This document shows, piece after piece, positions 35,167-43,435 of a stretch of 45,437 nucleotides of DNA (position 1 is the first letter of the stretch; every line of letters starts with the position of its first letter). The notes below the pieces were generated by a model that did not search any database, had not been told where the DNA came from, and was given only the letters and a program-made list of their open reading frames with translations. Source of the stretch: Eubacterium sp. GTDB lineage: Bacteria; Bacillota; Clostridia; Lachnospirales; Lachnospiraceae. Both the position numbers and the translations under genes were made by a program. The DNA is taken from the NCBI GenBank assembly GCA_017477505.1, contig JAFUVQ010000045.1:1-45437 (forward strand), in the 5' to 3' direction.

Positions 35167-35192
35167 TATAATTTCAGAAATCAAATGAAATT
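35167..35192 (+). promoter_or_regulatory. Candidate -10 and palindrome of the AraC-type gene
   Basis: Plus-strand TATAAT (35167-35172) has no clear -35. Overlapping it is AATTTCA (35170-35176) with TGAAATT (35186-35192), a 7-bp inverted repeat that could be an operator. The two divergent -10 boxes are about 75 bp apart. Confidence 0.45.
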
Positions 35193-35255
35193 ACGTAAAC
35201 CAATCAAATAAATAGTAATAATTGCTAAATATTTTTAAAATCGGGAGGAAAAATT

Positions 35256-35987
35256 ATGGTAAACCACGATAATTATTCACTTTCTGACATCGATATGCAC
35301 AGAGCTCCGGATGAAGAGATAGTCTTTCTTCATAATGTCAGCCATGGCAATATGGATGAAATATACAAAAATTGTGAAGAACATCGCTTCCTCGATCCGA
35401 CCGGCGTTGGAACCCTCTCCAGGGATCCTGTTCTTAATCTGAAGTATCATCTTGTTATCACCGCTGCCCTAATCACAAGAAGATGTATAGAGCGTGGTCT
35501 CGGACAGGAAAAAGCCTTCCGAATGAGTGACTTCTATATTAGAAAGCTTGATGATGCAAAGACGATTTCAGCTGTTGAACGCATTCATAATGCCATGGTT
35601 CTGGACTTCACCGGTAAGATGCGTATTCTGAAGAAAAAGCAGGGTATATCCAAACCGGTAAACCGTTGTCTTGACTACATATATTCCCATATCTACGACA
35701 GAATTACTGTCGAAGAACTGGCTGAGCATTCAAATGTATCCAAAACCTACCTTTCACGTCAGTTTGCGAAAGAAGTCGGCATCCCGATCAGCGATTACAT
35801 TCGTGAGAACAAGATTGAAATCGCAAAAGAAAAGCTCCGTACGACAGAAGAAAGCATACTTGATATCTCATGCATGCTTTCTTTCGCCTCACAGAGCCAT
35901 TTTATAAGTGTTTTTAAGAATATGACCGGTATGACACCGAAGAAATACCGTGCCCTCAACCAGGGGACAACCTGGTCGCTGAATTAA
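35256..35987 (+). CDS. AraC-family transcriptional regulator
   Basis: A 243-aa regulator, the only plus-strand protein gene recognised. The C-terminal ~100 residues hold two helix-turn-helix units of the AraC type (VEELAEHSNVSKTYLSRQFAKEVG, then ILDISCMLSFASQSHFISVFKNMTG). The N-terminal ~135 residues contain HNVSHGNMDEI and a helical region with LITRRCIERGL, as in Firmicutes AraC proteins that lack a cupin. GGGAGG is 8-9 nt before the ATG. It is divergent from the laminarinase and likely senses a product of beta-glucan breakdown. Its stop codon directly abuts that of the convergent ohrR gene. Confidence 0.92.
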   Translation: MVNHDNYSLSDIDMHRAPDEEIVFLHNVSHGNMDEIYKNCEEHRFLDPTGVGTLSRDPVLNLKYHLVITAALITRRCIERGLGQEKAFRMSDFYIRKLDDAKTISAVERIHNAMVLDFTGKMRILKKKQGISKPVNRCLDYIYSHIYDRITVEELAEHSNVSKTYLSRQFAKEVGIPISDYIRENKIEIAKEKLRTTEESILDISCMLSFASQSHFISVFKNMTGMTPKKYRALNQGTTWSLN

Positions 35988-36419
35988 TTATTCATCAAGG
36001 TATTTATAGAGCAAGCGGTATAATTCCTTTGCCTCATCTTCAGTCAGGGATGAATCCCTGGCTGCAAGCTGCAGAGGGATATCCTTACATTTTTCTTTCA
36101 ATTCATTTCCCTTATCGGTAATGCTTATAACCGTAATCCTTTCATCCTCTTTGGAACGTGCCCTTGTAACATATCCATCCTTTTCAAGATGCTTCAGAAG
36201 GGGCGTCAGGGTTCCAGCATCCAGATGAAGGGTCTTTCCAAGCTGCCCCACACTTACATTTTCATTTTCCCAAAGCACCATGAAAACTACATACTGCGTG
36301 TAGGTAAGTCCCAGTGGCTTCAGAAGCGGCGTGTAGCTGCTTACGATCTTCCTTCCACAGGCATAAAGCGGAAAGCATAATTGATTTTTAAGTAAAAGCT
36401 GTTCATATTCCTGTGCCAT
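35988..36419 (-). CDS. ohrR: OhrR-type MarR-family peroxide sensor
   Basis: A 143-aa winged-helix repressor closely resembling Bacillus OhrR. The N-terminal pattern NQLCFPLYA places the sensing cysteine at C15, as in OhrR, and LDAGTLTPLLKHLEKDGYVTR is the recognition helix region. A second cysteine, C21, is also present. Organic peroxide oxidation of C15 should release DNA. GAGGAG precedes the ATG. It lies 78 bp after the glutathione-peroxidase gene, most likely in one operon, and probably binds the palindrome in that promoter. Confidence 0.92.
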   Translation of the reverse strand: MAQEYEQLLLKNQLCFPLYACGRKIVSSYTPLLKPLGLTYTQYVVFMVLWENENVSVGQLGKTLHLDAGTLTPLLKHLEKDGYVTRARSKEDERITVISITDKGNELKEKCKDIPLQLAARDSSLTEDEAKELYRLLYKYLDE

Positions 36420-36497
36420 TTTCTGTCTCCTCTATATTTCCTCCCCAATCCATCTATCACGCATCAGGTATCATTGTTATAAATCTTTAGCATGTTG

Positions 36498-37040
36498 TCA
36501 CAGCAGTCCTTCAACGAATTCTGCAATCTTATCCATCTTTTCTGTAGGCTCAAAACGAGCAACCACATTTCCTGATCTATCAACTACGAACTTTGTGAAA
36601 TTCCATTTAATCTCCGGATTATTCTTATAATCTTTGTCTATCTTCGAAAGCATAGCGCCCATGGCAAGTGCCTTTGGCCCTTTTCCAAATCCTTCGAAGC
36701 CCTTCTCCTGCTTAAGGAACTTGAAAAGCGGAATAGCACCCTCTCCATTTACGTCAGCCTTCTTCATCTGAGGAAACTGTGTATGATATTTCAGAGTACA
36801 GAACTCGTGAATCTCATCATCTGTTCCCGGAGTCTGGCCTGCAAACTGATTACATGGTACATCAATCACCTCAAACCCTTTGTCATGAAACTTTTCGTAC
36901 ATCTCCTCGATGTCCTTATAATGCGGAGTAAAACCACATCCTGTTGCCGTATTTACAATAAGTACAACCTTTCCTTCATAGTCCTTCATAGATATCTCGT
37001 CGCCTGAAGCTGCCATAACACTCAAATCATAAAATCCCAT
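36498..37040 (-). CDS. Glutathione peroxidase-family thiol peroxidase
   Basis: A 180-aa enzyme of the GPx/BsaA family. The catalytic site is C35 in NTATGCGFTPHY, encoded by an ordinary cysteine codon rather than selenocysteine. NQF of VPCNQFAGQ and W of IKWNFTKF complete the usual Q/N/W set. Bacterial members usually use thioredoxin to reduce alkyl or lipid peroxides. AAGGAGG precedes the ATG. It is the first gene of the gpx-ohrR unit, under a near-perfect promoter with an embedded palindrome. Confidence 0.92.
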   Translation of the reverse strand: MGFYDLSVMAASGDEISMKDYEGKVVLIVNTATGCGFTPHYKDIEEMYEKFHDKGFEVIDVPCNQFAGQTPGTDDEIHEFCTLKYHTQFPQMKKADVNGEGAIPLFKFLKQEKGFEGFGKGPKALAMGAMLSKIDKDYKNNPEIKWNFTKFVVDRSGNVVARFEPTEKMDKIAEFVEGLL

Positions 37041-37071
37041 CTTTGTTACCTCCTTGTTTATCTTTTGCCCT

Positions 37072-37100
37072 ATTATATTTTATCAAATGTAATTTGTCAA
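37072..37100 (-). promoter_or_regulatory. Promoter with embedded OhrR-like operator
   Basis: Minus-strand TTGACA (37095-37100), 17-bp spacer, TATAAT (37072-37077). The spacer contains the palindrome CAAATTACATTTG (37084-37096), whose arm touches the -35. AT-rich palindromes of this kind are bound by OhrR proteins; binding here is inferred from the ohrR gene in the operon. Confidence 0.85.
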
Positions 37101-37133
37101 GAGGCATTTTCTCTTTTTTTGAAATCACAAACA

Positions 37134-37182
37134 GGAATCGGATTCCATCACCAGCCATAAGACTGAGACAGAACCCGATTCC
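37134..37182 (-). terminator. Stem-loop after the large SLH/LRR gene
   Basis: GGAATCGG (37134-37141) pairs with CCGATTCC (37175-37182) across a 33-nt loop. On the minus strand it is followed by TGTTTGTGATTT, a moderate U-tract. It lies 25 bp after the stop codon at 37207. Confidence 0.6.
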
Positions 37183-37206
37183 GATTACAAACCTATATAT
37201 TTGTTT

Positions 37207-40200
37207 TTATTCAATAAATGCTTTATAGAACCTTGCGCAGAACGCAGCACACTGGTCTCGTCTTGCGTCTCCATTCGGCTTAAGCTTGGTGCTTGTTATT
37301 CCGGAAATTATTCCGTTATCAAGAGCCCACTGAAGATCGCTTTCTGCATTTGCCTTTACTTCACCATAGTCTGCAAATGACTTAATGTCCTGTCCACCGG
37401 TTTCATACATATATCCAAAATCCTTGTAGTCAGCAAATCGCTTAAGCATCATTGCTATCTGTGAACGACTGATATTGCTTTCCGGCTTAAACTTACCGTT
37501 TGGATAACCGGAAATGATGCCATGTGAGCTCGCCCATACCACTGCACTATAGCAACCGGCCGTACTTGGAACATCCGAATATGTATACTTATCCGTATTA
37601 ATACCTTTTATACTTGGCTTTCCGGCCATTCCGTATACCATGATTGCAAACTGAGCACGGGTTACTTTTCTTTCAGGTTTGAAGTTCACCTGTCCATTTT
37701 CATCAGGATTTCCAAATCCATTTGCTATTCCATGGTCATAGGCATAACGCACCTCTTCTGCGATCGGTGAGTCTTTGGAAAGATCTTTGAACGGCCATAC
37801 CGGTTCTTCTGATTTTTCTGTAGTAACGGTAAGTGAGCTCGGTTCACTTGCCAGAAGGTAACCCGACGCCATCCTTCTCATATAAACTGTATACGTTGTA
37901 TCAGGCTCAAGATATAAGAAACATGGTGAATATTGCCTCTCTACTCCGTCAATTGAGTACTCACACCAGTCAATATCCTTAACAGTAATTGTTGTATCTG
38001 TAACTTCTGCTACTTCAATTGCAGATGGCGCATCCTGAGATCCGAATATTTCAACATAGTAAGAATAGTATGAATCCTCACCATTAATTTTGCAGCTTAC
38101 GGATATCATTCCGGCACCCGTAGCCTTAAGGATTCCATTTTCATTTATAGTTGCATATTTGCCTGTACCTTCAGGTTCGCCTTCAATTTCATTTCCGTCA
38201 ACATCTAATAAATCATTTATTACCCATTCAAATGTTTCACCCGGCTCAAGATTCCTGTTAAGTGTAGCACTGATTTCAAGCTGGTCTCCGACATTCATTT
38301 CATCTTCAATACCAACAAATTCTTCCACATAGACAGGATCATATGGCTCTTCTCCTCCTGCAGGAATTACTACATCCTTAGTTGCATCGCAATTCTTACA
38401 TTTGTATGTCTTAAGTCCATCTTCCGTTTCAGTTGCTTCCCTTACAACCTCTCCGTTATCCCATAAATGGCCTTTTGCCTTGATTACTTTGCCCTGAGTC
38501 AAAATCTTTCCACATCTGCTGCACTTTGTATAGGATGTAAATCCGTCTTCTGTACAACTTGCAGGTACTTCATCGACAGTGATCTCGTCATGTCCAAGCG
38601 CATCAACCTTCTCTGTATAACTTTCACCGCAGCTGCAGGAATAGGTCCTGATTCCTTCCTCAGTACAGCCTGGCTCTTTTGTTATAACACCATCGTCCCA
38701 TTTATGAGTATGCTCACCTTCTTCTACTGTTACTGTACAAGTGGCGGTCTTGGCACCATCTTCAGTCTTACATATAATAATCGATGTTCCGGCAGATAAA
38801 GCTTTGAGCTTACCATCAGAATCGACACTGACAACATCAGGCTTACTGCTCGTCCAGGTGACCTTCTTATTAGTCGCATTTTCAGGTGCGATCGTAGGAG
38901 TTAATGTATAAGAATCTCCAACTGTCATATCAAGGGCCTTCTTGTCGAGAGTGACTCCTGTGACGTTGATTGCCTTTACAGTTATCTTACATGTAGCCGT
39001 TTTATTCATATCATCGGTAACTACCGTGATGGTTGCTGTACCATAAGCTAAAAGCTTTACATTACCATCTGAATCAACAGTTGCAACCTTGTCATCACTA
39101 GTCGACCATTTAACTGTCTTATACTTAGCGGTATCAGGTTTTACAGTAGCTACAAGCTGCAGCTCGTCGCCCGTTGTTCCTTCATAAGAACCCTTATTCA
39201 GACTTACACTGTTAACCGGCGTATAAACTTCTACGTCACATGTCTCTATGACACTGCCCGACATTGCTATTACCTGAGCTGTGCCGACAGCCTTTGCCAG
39301 TATATTTCCATTTGCATCAATAGTGAAAACATCTTCATCTGTTGAAACCCATGTAAACTCATCTTTAGAATCAATCGGGTCAATAGTTGCAAACAACCTT
39401 AATTTCTGATTAACCCCTATTTCAATCTCCGTTTTACTAAGGGTTATTTTTTCCGTTTCCTTATCAAGTGCAACGAATTTGATACTATTTGCATTTGCAT
39501 ATTCTTCTGCGTAACTTCCTTTGACACCATGAATAGTTACTTTTTCAGGATATGAGAATACGTCAGCTCCAATAGTTTTTACATTCTGATTTATTGTAAT
39601 ATCCGTAAGTGCCGGACACTGCGCAAATCCTTTGTCATATATTGAAGTTATCTGTTGTGGAAGTATTACTGTCTTTAAATTATCGCATTCAAGGAAGCAT
39701 TCCTTACTGATTTCAGTTACTCCTGACCCAAATTCCACTTTTTCAAGTGCTTCGCAATAGCTAAAGCAGCCATTTCCCAGCTTACTTACCGAATCAGGAA
39801 GTTTGATCTCTTTCAAAATTTTATTGTTCTCAAACGCCCTTGCTCCAATACTTTCACATCCATCTTCTATGGTAACGTCAGTCAGCAGGATACATCCGCC
39901 GAAAGCCCTGTCTCCTATAGATTTAATATTTTTAGGGATTGATATTTTTTCAAGGTTAACACATCCGGAAAAATCATCATTTCCTATAGCAGAAATAGTT
40001 TCAGGTATTACTAATTCCTTTAATGATGTACAATTTGCGAATACTCCTACGTTAAGTGTTTCAATCTTATCATTGTAAACTATCTTTTCAAGAGAACTGC
40101 AATTTGCAAATGCAGTATTTCCTATCTTCTTTAGATTCTTTCCAAAAGTGACTTTTTTCAGATTTGTGCATCCATTAAAGGTATTTACTCCTATCTCCTC

Positions 40201-43191
40201 TATAAAATCGGGTATTGTCAGTTCCTCAAGACCTGTACAATTTTGGAAGAGCTGAGTATGTATTTTGGTACGTCCTTCCTCAAATTCCACTGTCTTTAAA
40301 CCTGAGCAATCATTAAAAGGAATATCATCTGTGCCATAATCACTATATCCACCTCTTTCGAGACCGACCGGGATATTTATAGTAGTGATAGACTCACAAC
40401 TTCCAAAGCATAAATGTCCCAAATGTTTCAGTCTGCTCGGAAGCTTTATTCCCGTCAGCTGTCTACAACCTAAAAATGCCCAGTTATCCATCTCCGTTAT
40501 CGAATCCGGGAATTCTACCTTTTTTAGATTTTGACAGTTTTTAAATGTGTACTGTCCAATATATATAACAGAATCCGGAATTTCAATTTCTTCCAGTCCT
40601 TCACAACTTTCAAATAATCTTGACGGTATACTTGTTATACCCGTTTCAAATTCAACCGTTTTAAGAGCCGGACACGATTGAAAGATACCGGTTGCCGTAA
40701 CACCTACATTCGTTAGGCTCTTAGGTATAAATACCTTTTCTAGAGAAGTACAACCCTCAAAAGCATTTCCATTTATCGTTTTAAGATTTTTATTAAATAT
40801 CGCTTCTTTCAGATTAGTACAATTTGCAAATGCAGACCCTTTTATTGTCTCAAGAGAATTATTAAAGTTTACTTTCTCTACGGAAGAATCTTTGAATGCA
40901 TCGGTACCTATTTCAATCAATGTATCAGGCAAAGTAACTTCCTTAAGCCCGTTGCAATCTCTGAAAAGGTTTCCTGGTATAACCTTAATATCCTCAGCAA
41001 AGCTTATTTCACTCAGATTTTCACAATTAGAAAAAACTGCCCTATGATTCCCACTGAGTAATCCAAACGTATCATGTCCAACTTTTTCTATCCCCTTAGG
41101 AATATAAACACTTCTAAGGCTTGAACATCCATCAAACGAACGTACTTTTAATTCTTTTAAACTCTCAGGGAGTTTAACTTCAAGAAGCGACGAACATGTA
41201 ATGAACGCCCCATTACCTATAACCGTAACGTTTTTAGATATGTCGACACCGTACATATTCGTACAGTCCTTAAATGCACCATCTCCGATACTTGTTACTG
41301 ATTCCGGAATAGTCACATATCGCAACGCCTTGTTACCGGCGAAAGCGTCTATACCTATAGCTATTACCTTATGTTCATCTAATGTATCAGGAATGGTAAG
41401 ATCTGATGCATTTCCATTGTATTTTGTTATAGTTGCATTTCCATCATCATCTACAGTGTATTCCCAAATGATAACTGGCTTTCCTTCGCCATCAAGTCCA
41501 TAATTACCATCATATCCATAAAGACCGCTGCCCCAGTATCTGGATCCATATCTTGTATAATATACGTACGGACTATGACCTGTAGCAGCAATGAAATCAT
41601 TTTCTCGGGTACATATACCAACTTCCCGTCCGTCTTCATAATGGTGAATAACCTTAACCGGGCTATTAGTTTCCGTATATATTGGATATTTATATTCTCT
41701 TTCTACAATAGTAACTGGCCCGAGTTTAAATGAAATCTTTGCTCCTGCTTCTGCATATATGAATCCAACAAATGCGGAGCAATTTGATGGTTTACCAGCA
41801 CTATATGATGCTGAACTAATCGATGCCCTTCCCCCTGCAGTCACATAACAGTATCCTTTAAACGGCGTAGCATCTCCATATAATCCTAATCTGGCTGTTA
41901 TTCCTACGCCAGCTTCCACCTCACACTTCAACTCAAAACCATAGGATTGAAATTCATGAATAAGTCGCATTCCACCCCCAGTGGAATAAGCCAGACCAAC
42001 ACAAACCCTGCCTCTATTTGTTCCTGAAACGCTCGCTGAACCACCAACCTCTGCATACACAATAAAGCCACCAAGTCCCGGTGCCTCCCTATCAATTATC
42101 GGCACTTTTACTTTTGCAGAAACACTTCCCTTAAAAGATACTTTGGAATCAGCTATAAGCTTGATATATGATTCCCCGCCAAGTTTCACCGCATAATCTA
42201 TCTTTATATTTGTCAATTCTGCATTGACTGTAACTCCTCCTAATGAGGCAGACCCGCTAATCTTTGTGCCTAGACCTTTACCACCTTTTCCACCAAGATT
42301 ATCCTCATCACCAGTAGAAATATCTGTATCATCACCATCATCACCGCCAATAAGTGCTGATGCATCTAATGTCCCCTGAATATCAATATTTTCAAATGCT
42401 TCTTCATTTTCGACGTCATCAACTGAAACAAGAATTCCATCATCAAACTTTTTTACTTTATTTACAAGATATACACACGGAACACCATTAAGCTTTACGG
42501 CGATCTTATCACCGCTTACTACGCCTGTACTTAATGACTCTATATAAACACTTCCGCTATCCATAGCGTAAGCCTCTACATCGTCAGGTACTTCCTTAAT
42601 ACCATCCTTTAACTCGTATGTATCCTCGTGATTCTCATCTAAATCAGTTGAATGCCATACTTCCTCTGCATCGGCAAGCATGGCAGTTTCTTCTGAAACT
42701 GTTATATATCTTTCAGGTGAGAACTCTCCATCAATCAGATTAAACCATTTTCTGTCTATCGCAACCTGTGCCGCTGCCCGATCAACTACAGCATCGGTAT
42801 CAGAAAATGAGTAATCCGTATCTTCATCAACTATAAATCCCAGACAATAGTTAAGAGTAGATGCTGCGAACTCTCTCGTCACACCATCCTCCGGATTCAT
42901 ATTTCCGCCAGCTGGCACGTCAACAAGACCAAATTGAACTGCGACCAGCATGTCGTAATAGTAGTCGGAATCTTCATCCAGATCCGCAAAATAATTATCC
43001 GGATAATTATCATCCTCTACTGTCATGTCAAATGTTTCGACAAGCTTCTTTAACCACTCTGCCCTGGTTACATTTCCTGCCGCTTTCGCCTCTCTTGCAC
43101 TCAGGCTGTTAATAGCACTGAAACCTGTCACAGTCAGCATGGTGACGAGAATCAATGCTAGCGCCTTTGCAATAAAACGCCTTCCTCTCAT
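37207..43191 (-). CDS. Giant surface protein: BspA-type LRR, Ig-like, Cys repeats, SLH
   Basis: A 1994-aa secreted protein. After a signal peptide comes an SLH-like N-terminal region (VTRAEWLKKLV, VTREFAASTLN), then a glycine-rich beta domain (~280-510). About 27 leucine-rich repeats of the BspA/LRR_5 type (~590-1235, IPESVTSIGDGAFKDC pattern) follow. Next are three BIG2 Ig-like domains (~1250-1490), a cysteine-rich CxxC repeat region (~1490-1615), another Ig-like and a fibronectin-like part, and three SLH repeats at the C-terminus. SLH repeats bind wall polymers; BspA repeats mediate adhesion in known cases. The ATG at 43191 follows AAGGAGGAGG; an outer start at 43242 is unlikely. Its promoter carries a palindrome. 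Confidence 0.9.
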   Translation of the reverse strand: MRGRRFIAKALALILVTMLTVTGFSAINSLSAREAKAAGNVTRAEWLKKLVETFDMTVEDDNYPDNYFADLDEDSDYYYDMLVAVQFGLVDVPAGGNMNPEDGVTREFAASTLNYCLGFIVDEDTDYSFSDTDAVVDRAAAQVAIDRKWFNLIDGEFSPERYITVSEETAMLADAEEVWHSTDLDENHEDTYELKDGIKEVPDDVEAYAMDSGSVYIESLSTGVVSGDKIAVKLNGVPCVYLVNKVKKFDDGILVSVDDVENEEAFENIDIQGTLDASALIGGDDGDDTDISTGDEDNLGGKGGKGLGTKISGSASLGGVTVNAELTNIKIDYAVKLGGESYIKLIADSKVSFKGSVSAKVKVPIIDREAPGLGGFIVYAEVGGSASVSGTNRGRVCVGLAYSTGGGMRLIHEFQSYGFELKCEVEAGVGITARLGLYGDATPFKGYCYVTAGGRASISSASYSAGKPSNCSAFVGFIYAEAGAKISFKLGPVTIVEREYKYPIYTETNSPVKVIHHYEDGREVGICTRENDFIAATGHSPYVYYTRYGSRYWGSGLYGYDGNYGLDGEGKPVIIWEYTVDDDGNATITKYNGNASDLTIPDTLDEHKVIAIGIDAFAGNKALRYVTIPESVTSIGDGAFKDCTNMYGVDISKNVTVIGNGAFITCSSLLEVKLPESLKELKVRSFDGCSSLRSVYIPKGIEKVGHDTFGLLSGNHRAVFSNCENLSEISFAEDIKVIPGNLFRDCNGLKEVTLPDTLIEIGTDAFKDSSVEKVNFNNSLETIKGSAFANCTNLKEAIFNKNLKTINGNAFEGCTSLEKVFIPKSLTNVGVTATGIFQSCPALKTVEFETGITSIPSRLFESCEGLEEIEIPDSVIYIGQYTFKNCQNLKKVEFPDSITEMDNWAFLGCRQLTGIKLPSRLKHLGHLCFGSCESITTINIPVGLERGGYSDYGTDDIPFNDCSGLKTVEFEEGRTKIHTQLFQNCTGLEELTIPDFIEEIGVNTFNGCTNLKKVTFGKNLKKIGNTAFANCSSLEKIVYNDKIETLNVGVFANCTSLKELVIPETISAIGNDDFSGCVNLEKISIPKNIKSIGDRAFGGCILLTDVTIEDGCESIGARAFENNKILKEIKLPDSVSKLGNGCFSYCEALEKVEFGSGVTEISKECFLECDNLKTVILPQQITSIYDKGFAQCPALTDITINQNVKTIGADVFSYPEKVTIHGVKGSYAEEYANANSIKFVALDKETEKITLSKTEIEIGVNQKLRLFATIDPIDSKDEFTWVSTDEDVFTIDANGNILAKAVGTAQVIAMSGSVIETCDVEVYTPVNSVSLNKGSYEGTTGDELQLVATVKPDTAKYKTVKWSTSDDKVATVDSDGNVKLLAYGTATITVVTDDMNKTATCKITVKAINVTGVTLDKKALDMTVGDSYTLTPTIAPENATNKKVTWTSSKPDVVSVDSDGKLKALSAGTSIIICKTEDGAKTATCTVTVEEGEHTHKWDDGVITKEPGCTEEGIRTYSCSCGESYTEKVDALGHDEITVDEVPASCTEDGFTSYTKCSRCGKILTQGKVIKAKGHLWDNGEVVREATETEDGLKTYKCKNCDATKDVVIPAGGEEPYDPVYVEEFVGIEDEMNVGDQLEISATLNRNLEPGETFEWVINDLLDVDGNEIEGEPEGTGKYATINENGILKATGAGMISVSCKINGEDSYYSYYVEIFGSQDAPSAIEVAEVTDTTITVKDIDWCEYSIDGVERQYSPCFLYLEPDTTYTVYMRRMASGYLLASEPSSLTVTTEKSEEPVWPFKDLSKDSPIAEEVRYAYDHGIANGFGNPDENGQVNFKPERKVTRAQFAIMVYGMAGKPSIKGINTDKYTYSDVPSTAGCYSAVVWASSHGIISGYPNGKFKPESNISRSQIAMMLKRFADYKDFGYMYETGGQDIKSFADYGEVKANAESDLQWALDNGIISGITSTKLKPNGDARRDQCAAFCARFYKAFIE

Positions 43192-43255
43192 TTTAGCCTC
43201 CTCCTTAGAAAAATATAATAAAATGATCATCGATAGGTACAAATCATACGCAGTA

Positions 43256-43289
43256 ATTATAGCATTGTATGGTGGTATTATCCACCATA
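43256..43289 (-). promoter_or_regulatory. Promoter and operator-like palindrome of the giant SLH gene
   Basis: Minus-strand -35 TGGATA (43279-43284), 17-bp spacer, TATAAT (43256-43261). TATGGTGG (43268-43275) and CCACCATA (43282-43289) form a perfect palindrome with a 6-bp centre, covering the -35 and part of the spacer. This is a classic repressor position; the regulator is unknown. Confidence 0.75.
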
Positions 43290-43309
43290 TAATAATCTAT
43301 GGTTATCTG

Positions 43310-43392
43310 TGATAAGAATGAAACTTGTGATAAGTTATGATAAAAAATACAACTTATGATAAGTTGTGATAACTTATGATAAGTTGTGATAA
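43310..43392. repeat. Helically phased TGATAA repeats
   Basis: TGATAA occurs at 43310, 43328, 43338, 43357, 43367, 43377 and 43387, mostly 10 bp apart (others 18-19). A 20-bp unit, AACTTATGATAAGTTGTGAT, occurs twice in direct tandem (43351-43370, 43371-43390). It lies upstream of the SLH-gene promoter and downstream of the neighbour's terminator. It could be a binding array or bent DNA. Confidence 0.8.
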
Positions 43393-43393
43393 A

Positions 43394-43428
43394 ACAGGCA
43401 GTATCTGCAAATAACAGATACTGCCTGT
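43394..43428 (-). terminator. Terminator of the second SLH gene
   Basis: A perfect 14-bp stem: ACAGGCAGTATCTG (43394-43407) and CAGATACTGCCTGT (43415-43428), 7-nt loop. On the minus strand it is followed by TTTTATC. It lies 8 bp after the stop codon. Confidence 0.92.
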
Positions 43429-43435
43429 ATATAAC

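Noticed and set aside
36930-36950. Selenocysteine glutathione peroxidase
   Set aside because: The catalytic position is an ordinary cysteine codon and no SECIS-like element is needed.
43310-43392. CRISPR-like array
   Set aside because: Units are 10-20 bp without variable spacers, and no cas genes are present.
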